Origin: Rhynchospora pubera
Taxonomy: Eukaryota; Streptophyta; Magnoliopsida; Poales; Cyperaceae
Length of the DNA stretch: 64,000 nucleotides
Assembly: GCA_028095005.1 (NCBI GenBank)
Contig: CM051462.1
Location: forward strand, 124,858,752 to 124,922,751
Direction of reading: 5' to 3'
Shown here one piece after another: positions 24,153 through 35,732 of this stretch. Under the pieces are notes generated by a model. The model was not told the DNA's origin. It saw only the letters and a list, made by a program, of their open reading frames with translations, and searched no databases. Position numbers and translations under genes: made by a program. The stretch's first letter is position 1. Every line of letters begins with the position of its first letter.

Positions 24153-24862
24153 GCGTCATACAACGCCAGTGGCCGTTACACAACGCTGAGTTAATTCGAT
24201 TTTAAATTGCAAAATCTCTGACAAGGTTGGAACAGCGTTACACAACGCTCAGTAGCGTTGTGCAACGCTAGTTCATTTGTTTTTAAACCAGTTAAATCCT
24301 TTTTCCCCTTGTCAGAACGTTGTGCAACGCTAAGTAACGTTACACAACCTTTCCACCCCTACGTTGTGTAACGCCACTCAGCGTTGTACAACGCAGTATG
24401 CAGCAGGCGTCTCTGCATTGCTCAGACATCGATCTGCATCGATGCTGCATGCATGATGCCATGTTCCATACATTGTTGCGTTGTGTAACGCTCTAAAATT
24501 CGCTCAGACTTCGCTTTTCCGCCCTGGTCGCGTAGAGCAACGCTGACTAGCGTTGTGCAACGGCGACGTTGTGTGACGCCAGTCAGCGTCGTATGACGTT
24601 CTGACAATATTGTTTGAGTTTGTCAGTTCTGCCTTGTTCTCTTCTTGACTTCGTTGTGCAACGCTACCTAGCGTTACACAACGCTCTGACAAGTTCCAAC
24701 GGAACTGTCGAGGTTCTGCTTTGGATTCTGCTGAAGCGTTGTGCAACGCTATACAGCGTTACACAACGCTCTGACAACTCATAACGTTATTGTCTGTGAC
24801 CGTTTGATTTTTCAACGGCTATTTCAGCGTTGTACAACGCCATATAGCGTTGTATAACGCCA
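24153..24862. repeat. Array of 19 short imperfect palindromes (GCGTTRYRCAACGC) in the U3 of LTR B
   Basis: Nineteen variants of a 14-16-bp near-palindrome, e.g. AGCGTTGTGCAACGCT and AGCGTTACACAACGCT. Most are in pairs separated by about 4-6 bp, such as GCGTTGTGCAACGC-TACCTA-GCGTTACACAACGC near 24652-24684. Pairs recur at intervals from about 40 to 110 bp, often followed by CTGACAA. The array ends about 40 bp upstream of the TATA box. The variants alternate a GTGC/GTAC/ACAC centre around constant GCGTT/AACGC arms. This fits repeated protein-binding sites in an LTR promoter or cruciform-forming repeats; function is inference. Confidence 0.8.
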
Positions 24863-24902
24863 GAGTCTGTTTTGACTGGTCTTTGGAGCTGTTGGCGCCC
24901 TC

Positions 24903-24910
24903 TATAAATA
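24903..24910 (+). promoter_or_regulatory. TATA box of solo LTR B
   Basis: TATAAATA located 990 bp into the LTR, immediately downstream of the palindrome array. Position and context fit the pol II promoter of the element. Transcripts would start around 24930 and read toward the intergenic DNA at 25480. Confidence 0.6.
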
Positions 24911-26000
24911 TGGGGCCTCTTGGAACTGTTTAGACACTTTTGAAACCCTTGAAACTCCTCCCTTTTGAGCTCCAACCAGTTAGACATTATACTCTCTTGT
25001 GTTTGAGCATTATTTTAGCAAAATCATTGAGATTAGAGTGTGCTAAACCAATCCACTAGTGTTAATTGCTAGATTAGTTGAGTGATTTGGTTAGAGCCTC
25101 AATCCTTTGTGTATTTGAGATTGTTTAATCGAGTTAGGCCAATCCACCTTGAGAGTGTTTGTAACAAGGTGATTTGGTTCGAAGTTGTAGTCCCGTTCGT
25201 GTGGAATTGAACGGAGCGCGCCCATTTCGAGGTTGCGAAACTCCCGGAGACGTACGACTAAGGCTAGCTCTTCCTAGCGGGTCGGAACTCCGTAATACAT
25301 CGCGTGTTCAATTTCTCTCTCTCTTTCTCTCTTTATTATCTTGCTACTTGAATTGCTTGTGCTTTGATTGTTTGTATTAGACCAAGTTTGAATTGAACCA
25401 AATATTGACCATACCGGTTTAGAAATTCGTTTTTGTGCCTATTCACCCCCCTCTAGGCCTAATTTTAGGGACAACAATAACGAAATAAATAATGACACTT
25501 AACACAATCCATATATTTATTTCGTTGGGTCATGTCATGTACTATGTTCAATTAATATAAACATATGCAATTAAGTTGGTTACTCTTAACCTATGATTTG
25601 TAGAACTTAATCATCACTTAACTTGCATACTAATCTTATTGATAATTAATGTTCCTTGTTAATTATCAAGATTATGAACACTTTAGATTATTGTTGTCAT
25701 TTACTACTAAATGAAAAAACAGCGATCTATAATTCAGATCCTCAACCTAAATGAACTGTGAACACATAAATCAAGAAATAAATGATATGAAATCATCAAT
25801 GACATAAAACCATAGAAGTAGCCAAATATGATTGGCTTCTAGGACATATCTCTAACAATGACAATACTTATTTATTTGTAAGTGTTCACTTATATAGTCT
25901 ATATGTTCATCTTATTTATTGTATATGTTCACTTTGTATTTAGCGATGGCTGAAATTGCATATTTACCGATGACACTTAGAAATATAGAATTTCTGTATT

Positions 26001-28690
26001 TTATCTATTGCGACGTCACTTTAAGCTAATTGATAACCAGAATTTACAATAGTTTACTCAGAAGAAATCTAGAAAGATGAATCTATTTTTATATTTACGA
26101 TGCAATTGAATGCACTTACTGCACACTTGACATTCCGCGTGCGTATAGATTTTTAAGAATTAATTACCTCGTAATATCAAGTGATACAATCTAAAAAAAC
26201 TGCAAGATATCCACAAAATATAATCCAAAAACTATATAAATAATGGTTCCATCATTGAATTTTACAAAGAAGCATCAGAACATCAGTTTCTCTGCGTATA
26301 AAACTGTAAATGTATTTGTGTATGTATTTTTTTTTTTTTTAAAATCAATTGCAGCACTATATTTGTAGTACTATATCGACAAACAACAAGTGTCAGGAGA
26401 CAGGGGATACTGTCCAGTTGGCCAATTCTCGTTAGAACAACTCAACTTTGGTCAAATCTGTTCCTCTTTTTAGTAGGCCCAGATACTGAAATTTGTACTT
26501 ATTTAAAAATAACGGCAATGGTAACTTGGTAAGAATATCACAGACCGGTATCATAATACAGCACACTTTAAAATATTCTTTCCACATTTCAAATTTTGAC
26601 TTTGACCAGGTCGAGTCAACCGTGTTGATGTACGTTTCAAACGAAAACGAAATGACCTGTTTCGTTTGCCGTTTCGTTTATGATAACGATATATATCAAC
26701 TGATTCGTTAACTCTTCTGTTTGGACGAAACGTCACGGAATATGTATATTTGCACTGTATTTTACCCAAACAAATAACGAAACACATTGTGTTTACCGTC
26801 CCATCATTCGTGAAATATATAGAAATTTCATACCGTTTACCGTTTTATTTGGACAGAACATGCACGGAAAATAATAAACGGTAATCCCTAATTCAACCTA
26901 CGCCACAAAAGATCACTCGGTCGGCTAAACCGACAGCTCGTTCAATCCAATTATCCAACCGACCGAACACCGAATGCGAAAGCAAAAGACTAAAAGAGAA
27001 AAACAAATAAAACCAAAATAGAAGAAAAACATATTAATTTCTGGGTTAGGCCAAGGAAGACTTTTTTTTTTTTTTTTGAGAACAAGGAAGACTGAAACTA
27101 ACTGACTTGGACATTACTTCGTTGGCTTTTGCAACCCCGGGACCTTGGAGTCTAAGCAAGTTTATCCTGGTCCCACACGCCTCCTCTCCACCGTTCGCTT
27201 GGAAGTAGCAAAGATTGAGCACCACAATTGTCTACCTCGTTCATTTGTTTGTTTATTATTATTATTGAAATATAATAAAATATATAAGAGGATATAATTT
27301 TGGATTTTTTGTAGTAAATTATCTCTTTCATTGAACGTCTAATTCTAATTGACATTTCATGTATTTCATATCTCTTTTCTCATTTAAAATGACGAAACAA
27401 CTTCTGTATTTTTTTCTTTTCTTGCATATTTTTTTATTTTATGGATCTATAACATTTTGAAAATGATCATAATTTATCCAAATAGTAAAATGTGTTTTTG
27501 TTATAGAATAAAAAAAAACACGACTCTAGTGAACACAGACACCTGTTTTATTAAATATATAATAAAAATTATTGATTGATAAGAACCGAATATGATTTTT
27601 TTTTCACTTGCCTTTAGATCAGTTGATTACGGTAGCTTTCAAATAAAAAAATATGAATATTATTTTCCATGTTATAATTCAGCATTTTAATTTCATAATA
27701 ATCATATACTAATGCTTCATTTAGTGTATTGTGACTTTGTGAGGTGGAATCTGTAAACACTTAATTGGTTGAAACGATCTTGCCATATTTTAAGGACGTC
27801 AAACTCAAAGAGAATCATGTTTATTTTCGACAAATGATTGAAGTACATAGTTACTTGATCGAATTATTTCTTTATTAAATGATAAGTTGGTCAAATAATG
27901 ATGCAACTACCGGAGATGATTAAGAATGACATTAAAAAGTGAAGACAAGAACCGGATCCGGGGTGCACTATTGTGGGTCCTTAGCATATACACTTTCCAG
28001 AAACACGGCAGCCAATTTGGAAAGGCCCGAGGCTGTGCTGTCCTGTCTTACTGCCACCTCTCTACAGTGAGAATAAACCATGTCAGTGTTACCTATTTCG
28101 TGTAAACTTTCGTATAGTGAGTCGATTAAGTGTTAAATTTACAGGTCCAGTGGCTGACAGAAGTGCTACACGTTTAGGTAACAGAATATATTCCATAAAG
28201 TATTTATTATTCACGAGAAAAAGGTGTGGAGTTCGCTCCTTTTCGTGTCATCTTCACGAAACCCAACGATTTAATTTTAATTTAGCCCCAAATGGACCAT
28301 TTCAAACCAAAATAACGAGAATCAAAAGAAAAGAAAAGGCGCACTGGCATTCGTTTGCGTGTCGCGAACCTCTTTGTTTGATTCCTTGACGCGAGAGCCA
28401 TAAATTAGAACGGAATTCCAGTTGGTGGCTTCTTTTTACCTTGTTTGTGAAGCTTGCGAGTGAAGAGAAAGAAAGAGAATGAGAAAGAAATCCGTGAAAT
28501 ATAGCTAAGTTTCCTTTTTACTCTTTCGTGAAGAATTCCACTTAATTTCTGGGCTTTCTGGTTTGGGGATTTTTGAGGAGAGATTGAGGTTTTCACGACT
28601 GATTTGGAGTTTCAGAAGTGATTTGTTGTCTCTCGGGCTTTGTAGAAAAGGAAAGGTTATTGGGATTTAGTTTTGCACGAAGAAAAAGGT
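26001..28690. other. gene-free stretch and PHOX promoter/leader
   Basis: Contains a CGTTTCGT-rich block (26620-26893) ending CGGTAATCCCTA that may be one end of an Ac-like element (see findings), then AT-rich DNA. The last about 300 bases, with a GAGAAAGAAAGAGAATGAG purine run near 28470, are probably the 5' UTR of the PHOX-type gene. Small frames around 28117-28389 are unsupported. Confidence 0.4.
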
Positions 28691-31600
28691 ATGGGGAAAC
28701 CTACTACAAGGAAGAAAAAGAGCTCGGGAGGAAAGCTGAGTGAAACGAGCTCAAATCACAGCTCAAAGGTTCTGGATCAAGACATGGCGATATTTATCGA
28801 CATGTCAGTTCAGTTGAAAGAAGAGGGAAATAAGTTACTTCAAAGAAAGGATTATGAAGGGGCTATTAAGCTATATGAAAAGGCTATTAAGCTTCTTCCC
28901 AGGAACCACATAGATATTGCATATTTACACAGTAATATGGCAGCTTGTTACATGCAAATTAAACCAGTTGAGTACTATCGGGCAATAAATGAGTGTAATT
29001 TAGCTCTTGAGGTTTCACCCAAGTACAGCAAGGCTTTGTTGAAGCGGGCTCGGTGCTTCGAGGCGTTGAACCGGCTCGATCTGGCTTATAGAGATGTCAA
29101 GGTGGTGCTTTCTATGGAGCCGAATAATACAACTGCTGTGGAAATTTCTGAGAGAGTCACAAAGGCTATGGAAGCTAATGGGATTAAATTGGATGACAAA
29201 GAAATTGTGGCACCAAAAGAGATTGTGGTTCCAAAAGAGATTACAATACCAAAGGAGAAAGCTAAGAAGAAAAAAAGAGATAAATCTGAAAAAACTGAGA
29301 ATAAATTGTTTGTGAAGGAAGAAGAGAAGAAGTTTCCTGAAGCTAAAGAAGAAGAAGTACCCATGAAGGCTGTGAAGCTGGTTTTTGGAGATGATATCAG
29401 GAACGCGCAGATACCTGGTAATTGCACCATTTTCCAATTGAAGGAGACTGTTAGGTCAAAGTTTCCTGGTTTCAAAGCAGTTTTAGTGAAATACAAGGAC
29501 ACAGAAGGTGACTTGGTGACGATTACAACACCTGATGAACTCAGATTGGCCCTGGAATCTTCAGACCAAGGCTCGGTGAGATTATTCGTCACTGAAGCCA
29601 GCCCTGAGCAAGAGCTTGTGTCAGAGGAGGGCAATATTGGAAATTCAACTAATGGGTCAGAGAAACACCAAACTGCTGATAGCGAGAATTGGAGTGTCAG
29701 ACAAGAACCTGAGGACTGGATCCTCCAGTTCGCAAGGTTGTTCAAAAATCATGTCGGATTGGATTCAGATTCATATCTGGATTTGCATGATTTAGGAATA
29801 AAGCTGTATTCTGAGGCCATGGAAGAGGCGGTAACTAGTGAAGAGGCACAAGAAATATTCCAATTGGCTGAGAAGAAGTACCAAGAAATGGCAGCTGTGG
29901 CATATTTCAATTGGGGAAATGTTCACATGTCACGGGCCAGAAAAATGTTGTATTTACCCGAAGAATTTACGAAGGAATCTATAGCTGAATTAGTGAAGTC
30001 AGCTTTTGAATGGGCCCAGAGTGAATACATCAATGCAGGGAAGAGGTATGAAGAGGCACTGAGGGTAGACCCTGGATTTTACGAGGGTCACCTTGCACTG
30101 GGCCAACAGTTCTTTGAGCAAGCAAAATTAAATTGGTACTATGAGCCCTCTGCGGATACCCTGGAGCTGTTTAACAAAGCTGAGGAGAACATGGAGAGAG
30201 GCACGGAGATGTGGGAAAAGACTGAGCAAATAAGATTGAAAAATCTTAGCAAACCCAACGAAGAGAAGGTTTTGTTGGAGAAAATTAACCTGGGGGGTTA
30301 CTTCCGTGATGTATCTACAGATGAGGCAGCTGAGCTGGCTGCTAACATGCAGTCCCAGATAAATATCTTGTGGGGTACCATGTTGTATGAGAGATCAGTG
30401 GTAGAGTTCAAGTTGGGTATACCTACCTTTGAAGAATGCTTAATGGAGGCAGTGGAGAAATTTAAACTGGCAGGGGCATCACCCACTGACGTTGCAGTGA
30501 TGATAAAGAATCACTGCGCACATGAGACTGCTCAGGATGGTATGTACTGCTCTGCTTTTGTATTTTATTCTTTACTCTTTTGTTCTTATGTCACCATTGG
30601 AGGCTTGGTGCTCCGGTGGCACCTAGAGATATATCGTATTCTATCACTCAGGTCCGGTACTGGTACGACCAACAATATATACATGCTGTTATTTTGTAAG
30701 ATACCAGGCTGGTGCCGAGTCTTGTGTCTTCAAGTAATTATTAGACACGAGACATATGACCCTATCAACACATACATTGCCATTCAGGTCTGATACCAGT
30801 ACAGACTACAGACCATTAGTGCTTTTGGATTAGGCAGAACTGCAGAAGGCATATGACAGTATCTAGCTGTCTAGCTGTTAACTAGTATTGATTGCAAATT
30901 CTAGGTTTTTTTTTTTCTTTGAAGATGAATTGGGGGTCAAGCATCCCATCTTATTTTTAAATTAAATGTCTATAAAAGACTTCCCAGCCGGGTTTCGAAC
31001 CTGCAACCATATTCTAGGGTTTGTAGCATGCATGAAATTATTTTTTAAAAAAATTATGGAGTGTGCATGTTATGGGGCCTTTAAAATGTTTGCCTCTTTT
31101 CATTTTGGCTGATCCATGTTGCTTTTGATGTTAAAAGAACAGTTAGTGAGTGGTTTTAAAACTACTGACAGGTAATATTAAATACTTGGGTACCTTTTTT
31201 AATTGTACCTGCCATCAGCCAGCTTGAACACACTTGTCAGTGGAAACAGACTTTTCTATTAATTTCAACTTAAAGACAGCTTGTCAGTATAGTATTCATT
31301 TTATAATATTACCATTGTTTGATATTATCCCCTGCGGTGTTATCTGTTTTATGATGACAATACAATGTTTTAATAGTACAGACTACTGACTGCTCATGTT
31401 AAAACTGTAATTGTTCTTGTACAATAGAATAGAAAAATAGAAATAGAAAATGCTCAAAAGTATGGACTAGATGTTATAAATTCTAGGTTGGTCCTGGAAC
31501 TCTGTTCAGACTGTTCCTAAACTATTTGATATTGTTAAAGCTGCCGCCATTAGTTCTGTCATTAAGTTGAAAAATGATGGAGTTATTAAATGGAATTACC

Positions 31601-32245
31601 ATTTATAGATGTTGTTTAAGGGGGCATAAAAATCTTCTTACTTCTTCTTGTGCTTGTTAAAGGAAATATATTGGCTGCCATGTCTTTGTTCTGGATACAG
31701 AAAATATTAGCATTTTTTTTTTCAATTTACACTTGGTAATTTGTAACTTGAGATTTTTTAAATACACACCACTTGGGTGGAGAGGTTGATCAGATGAAGT
31801 GAGATAATAAATGCCAGGATATCTATTTTTTGGAGCTTTTTAGTGAATTTATCTTAGCTGAATTCTTGTAAACTTGAGATTAGCCCCCTTCATCTGCACC
31901 CACTCATCAAAATAAATAAATAAATAAATAAAAGAAAACAGCACTGACCTTTAATGTGGGATCAACCTATTGTGCTAACTAATTGGCTGAATAACCTTTA
32001 GTGCCTCAGTGCATCAAACTTCGAGGCATGCTTCTGTATTAAATTCTAAGTTGTTTTCTCCATTATTTATTATTATTTTTTGTGTAGGATTTGGATTCAA
32101 AATTGATGAAATAATTCAGGCATGGAATGAAATGTATGATGCAAAAAGGTGGAGCAGTGGTATCCCTTCATTTAGACTTGAACCGTTGTTTCGTAGAAGG
32201 ACGCCAAGACTGCATCATGTATTGGAGCATATACAGTATATCTGA
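28691..32245 (+). CDS. TPR and PB1 domain protein, PHOX/CLMP1 family, 668 aa
   Basis: Two exons: 28691-30539 and 32088-32245 (stop TGA 32243-32245). The intron is 30540-32087, GT..AG, phase 1. The first ATG is 28691 (MGKPTTRKKKSS); a TTG 18 bases earlier in frame is not a start. Domains: three TPRs at about 38-145; a lysine/glutamate linker 165-222 with three PKEI-type repeats; PB1 domain 225-303 (VKLVFGDDIR ... DEGD-like acidic turn ... LFV); a helical C-terminal region with WAQSEYINAGKRYEEAL and, in exon 2, a WNEMYDAKRW segment. Plant PHOX proteins couple a TPR chaperone-type clamp to a PB1 scaffold; CLMP1 (Phox2) acts in chloroplast partitioning. Which paralogue this is cannot be told. Reading through the intron donor would give a false 38-kb-like tail of 84 codons. 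Length is shorter than the roughly 750-810 aa Arabidopsis members. Confidence 0.92.
30906..31010 (-). mobile_element. SINE in the PHOX intron, minus orientation, TSD ATTCTAGG
   Basis: Flanked by ATTCTAGG at 30898-30905 and 31011-31018. Left end is a poly-T run (the A tail on the minus strand). Near the right end GGTTTCGAACC (minus strand GGTTCGAAACC) fits the pol III B-box consensus GGTTCGANNCC. About 105 bp, so probably 5'-truncated or a small family. It lies in the sense-antisense orientation inside the only intron of the PHOX gene. Confidence 0.6.
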
Positions 32246-32410
32246 AAATCTATTTGGCTGCTTATGGGCTTGGTATATTGTCTGCATATTTTTGGGTACT
32301 CTCTGGCTTCTTTTATTGATATACTTTGCGAAACAAATTTTAGTTTTAGGATCGTGAGTTCGTCTACCATTGCAAAAGACTACACCCTCCCCACCCCGAG
32401 TCCCCGACCT

Positions 32411-32586
32411 TCTCGACCTTCCCCAGATGTTCAGCTAACTTCCCATTATTAATGGGTTTAACTAAATTTTGTCAAATTAACCCCCACTTTATCACCATTC
32501 TCGACCTTCCCCAGATGTTCAGTTAACTTCCCATTATTAATGGGTTTAACTAAATTTTGTCAAATTAACCCCCACTTTATCACCAA
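32411..32586. repeat. 88-bp tandem duplication in the PHOX 3' region
   Basis: The segment beginning TCTCGACCTTCCCCAGATG occurs at 32411 and again at 32499, period 88, with one or two differences. It lies about 170 bases past the PHOX stop codon, so it may be within the 3' UTR and give length variation between alleles. Confidence 0.85.
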
Positions 32587-33944
32587 ATAAATTTGTTAAC
32601 CGAACTTCTTCTCAGCTCACTGCAACTGTATAATTGATTCTCGAGCAAGTTATGTTTATTGCAAAAAGAAAGAGAAAAAAATGAAGGAACTAAAACGCAT
32701 ATGATATTGGTATAATTGATTGGTTTTCTTTTTTAATACTTTGTATGGTTTGGTTTTTATTAATTGAAATTGTCAGTTTACGGACCTTCAAAAAAAAAAA
32801 ATGGGGGCAGCCCTATGATTAACTGGTACTGTATTCCGTCTGGATTGACATATTGAATGTGAGGCATCACGGGTTCACCACCCTTGTTTTGATCAAGTAT
32901 CACATTATTTTATAATTTGGGCTGGCAACGGTCTTACCACTTTTAGATAAAACATGTAGAGCATGACCAATAACAGTACCGTAGCAATACTTGATTTGGA
33001 CTGTGTCAACAAGTTCTTATATTTTAAACAACAAAATTGTTCCTTTTTGTCAATTTGCAGGTTGGCTCTTTTCTTTGGTGAAAGATAGGTATTGTTTCTT
33101 CTTGGGAGGAAAAGATGGTTTGTCAAAATCTGGAACTCTGGAGAAGTATTACAGAAACTATGTGTAGGCTGCGAGTTTAAAAGCTTCCTACATTGTTGCA
33201 TCATTTGTTTCATTTTATTTTATTTTTTCATATATGATCATATATTATGGTCCATATGAAATGTTAGATTGATATGATAACACTTTTGGTTTGTTTTTTT
33301 CCCCCTTCAAATCAGTCAAAAAATGTGTATTCATTGGCGAGACTTGTATTTGATCTGTTAATGCATTTATACAATTAGCCTGTGTTTTTCTTTCTGTAGA
33401 TAGGTTCAAATATATATTTTTTTACTGATGATGATTTTGACGGGAGCGTTAAATGCATATATTTTATGAGGAAAGTATTTTTTTTTTAAATACAGCTTGA
33501 TAGCAACTACAAAGTGAGATTTGATGAGGAAAGTTAAATTCTTCTATCCTGACTATCACATTTGGTTCATCTAGTTCTTGATTTTTTTTTATTATTATTC
33601 AATACCGCTCGAACTACTAAAATGAATTCAATCAGGATTTTTCTGCTATTGTTGGTGTTACAAATGCAGACATGCCCTTTTTAACGAAAAGATAAAATCA
33701 TATCTGAAAGAACCTTTTACGATTACTTCGACCAACAAAAAAAAAAAAATGGAAAAAAAATATCATTGACGGTTCCTCAGTACGACAAAATATATGCGTA
33801 TACGCCTTTAATCCTTAGACTTAGTACGTCAGTATTTTTTTCAAAAAAAAGGTGCCCTGCAAAATTTCAAATTGCATTAAGATTCTCTTTCGTAAGTTCA
33901 TCGACGGAAAATACTTCAAAATAGTTAACACCTAGTCCTAATTT
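32587..33944. other. gene-free stretch downstream of PHOX
   Basis: AT-rich, several homopolymers. A GGTTCACCACCC word near 32873 in a tRNA-like setting was considered as a SINE but has no duplication. No coding signature; the 102-aa minus-strand frame at 32905-33213 has no recognisable domain. Confidence 0.4.
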
Positions 33945-34277
33945 GGGGCCGTTTGGATTGCTTAGGAATAAGGGGCCATTTGGATGAAAGTCAGAATTTG
34001 AGAAATTTGGAAAATTTCATATTCCTAGGTATAAATTTATTATAAACAATCCAAATTTTTCATAAAGTTACACATTTCCCAATAAAAATTTATGCCTAGG
34101 AATATGAAATTCTTCAAATTCCTAAGCGATCCAAACGGCCCCAAAAGAGGAATAGCCTATTCTTAGGCGAAAAATATTGAAAAGTGTGTAACTTTGTGAA
34201 GAATTTAGATTGTTTATAATAAATTTACGCCTAGAAAGAAACTATTCCTCTTATTCTCGTATGATCCAAACGGCCCC
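33945..34277. mobile_element. MITE of the shared-core family interrupted by a second copy
   Basis: Outer TIRs GGGGCCGTTTGGATTGC and ATGATCCAAACGGCCCC. The element carries the core in inverse orientation in its right part (GTGTGTAACTTTGTGAAG). It is interrupted after 26 bases by the copy at 33972-34142. Confidence 0.75.
33972..34142. mobile_element. MITE, GGGGCC-type, nested, 171 bp
   Basis: TIRs GGGGCCATTTGGATG and GCGATCCAAACGGCCCC, with core ATAAACAATCCAAATTTTTC + ATAAAGTTACACATTTCC. Inserted in a relative of the same family in opposite orientation, forming a potential long hairpin. Confidence 0.75.
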
Positions 34278-34639
34278 TTAAACAATTTGTATAACGATAA
34301 ACCGAATGAAAAAAATGCGTTGACGGTGGGATTAAGAACAGATTTTCATTTAACATATTTTACCTTATCATAAGCCCGTTGGGATTTAATTGCTGCAGCA
34401 GACGGTGGCCGGTGGGTGCTTGATTCGTTCATGTACATTTTCCTTCCTTTATGCGGAGAAAAAAATGATATGTTATAATAAAAATAAACAAATAAAATCA
34501 TCCTAATCCATTTCGTTCATGCTCTTTCTCCACCGAAAAATTTTAAAAATAATATAAAATATTAATAATAATATCTAAATAATTTAAATTATTTAAATAG
34601 TATCACAATTACAGAATCCGAGATTCTAAACTTAATTAC

Positions 34640-34807
34640 GGCCCCCGTTTGGATGGGTCGAAATTTGCAATTCTGGACATTTTGTATGCCAAGTTTATTA
34701 TAAACAATCCAAACCCTTCACAAAATTACACACTTCCCAATAAATATATTCCTAAAAATTGCAAATTCCCCAAATTTTCCAAATTTCTACCCCATCCAAA
34801 CGGACGC
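34640..34807. mobile_element. MITE of the shared-core family, 168 bp, TSD TAC, empty site present in window
   Basis: TIRs GGCCCCCGTTTGGATGGG and CCCATCCAAACGGACGC, with TAC at 34637-34639 and 34808-34810. Core TTATAAACAATCCAAACCC + TTCACAAAATTACACACTTC. The opposite arm of the surrounding inverted repeat (38697 region, minus strand reading AATTACGGAATC) has a single TAC and no insert, showing the pre-insertion sequence. Confidence 0.85.
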
Positions 34808-35732
34808 TACGGAATCTCATATGTAACTGGCTTGACACGGAATCTAGAATTCAGTAATTAAACAAGGAAATGAGTTAGCACGATAGCATCACTTTAGCTT
34901 CACTCCGTTAGCACGATTTAAACTGTTTTTTGTTCATACATGATGGATTTCTATATGTTGGGTTTGGGTAATAAATGCAGGGAATTGCTTCATGCACGGC
35001 CTCAATTTGAAGATCCACTTCTTTGTGGATGAAAATACTCCTCATGTTCTTTCAATTTACGGCTCTCAATTCACATTTCATTTATAATGGGAAGGACATT
35101 TTGGTCAAAGAGGAATTGATCTCCAAACTAGAAGAGCTTAGGAAGCAATTTTCATAAATGCGGCGCTAGTCATTGAAATATGTAATATATACAAACAAAA
35201 GGTTGATTGAGACGGGAGCTATATAAAATACTTTATGCCTTGATTTTTTTTACAAGTCGGTAGGATAAAGTTACATTAGATTAGAGTCACCTTCTCTAAT
35301 AAAACAAATAAATTCCATTTTCGCAGCCAGTCAGAAACTCATACAGTTAAATTAGTATATAGTTACATATAATAATAAAAATTTTCTTCTTATATATTTT
35401 TATTTTAAATAATATTACATACGAACAGATTGAGTTTGAAGACATATTTTGTTTCAAAAAATATAAAAGACAATAATTTTATTATTTACAATATTGTATA
35501 TGTAAAAAATTTAATACTAGAATAACATATGAATTAATCAAATAAAAATTTGTAGGATATATGTTTATTTCAAACTAGCTCGTGATCCCACGAGCTAGCT
35601 CGAGTTGGGGACGAGCCGAATTTGAACTAGCTTAAAAAGCTCGAAAGTATTTCTAAATGAGTTTAGCTCAACTCGAGTTATAGCTGGGCTGAGTTTGAGT
35701 TGTTCCTAACTCGCTCGAACTCAGCTCGTATA

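Larger units (their letters stand above)
23910..25476 (+). mobile_element. Solo LTR, family B, 1567 bp, TSD ATAAC, nested in family A LTR
   Basis: Begins TGTTGGTTAAAC and ends GGGACAACA, with perfect 5-bp duplications ATAAC at 23905-23909 and 25477-25481. A TATA box (24903) and the pyrimidine-rich end ('ttcacccccctctaggcct') orient it plus. That terminal phrase is one I associate with Ty1/copia LTRs, but lineage is inference. U3 is about 990 bp and carries the palindrome array. No coding remnants, so it is a solo LTR. Confidence 0.85.
22553..25857 (-). mobile_element. Solo LTR, family A, minus orientation, TSD ATGAC (interrupted)
   Basis: Starts TGTTAG and ends CTAACA, flanked by ATGAC at 22548-22552 and 25858-25862. 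Read on the minus strand it starts TGTTAGAGATATGTCC. Its two ends match the solo LTR at 37391-38326 closely over several hundred bases. Without the nested LTR (23910-25476) its length is about 1.73 kb. No internal retrotransposon domain and no second LTR are present, so it arose by LTR-LTR recombination. A minus-strand TATA-like box (TATATAAA, 23009-23002) marks the probable U3/R region. Confidence 0.85.
22415..26000. mobile_element. Foldback (TIR) element split by a solo LTR
   Basis: Left arm about 22415-22547 and right arm about 25863-26000 are inverted relatives. Shared words include 'agtgtcatc', 'aaagtgaacatata', 'aagtgaacac' and 'acaaataaataag'. The solo LTR at 22553-25857 with its 5-bp duplication sits between the arms, so the foldback element was present first. 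Original size would be under 0.4 kb. Outer limits are uncertain. Confidence 0.55.

Noticed and set aside
29086..29745. 219-aa minus-strand open frame
   Set aside because: Fully antisense to the PHOX coding exon. It has no family signature; its Ser/Leu-rich composition is what the complement of Lys/Glu-rich codons gives.
28673..30793. 706-aa reading of the PHOX gene starting at TTG and running into the intron
   Set aside because: The first ATG is 28691. A GT donor at 30540 and an in-phase acceptor exon at 32088 with family-like sequence show that 30540-30793 is intron.
32800..32890. Possible SINE with GGTTCACCACCC box
   Set aside because: No flanking duplication, and the A tract is on the wrong side for the box orientation.
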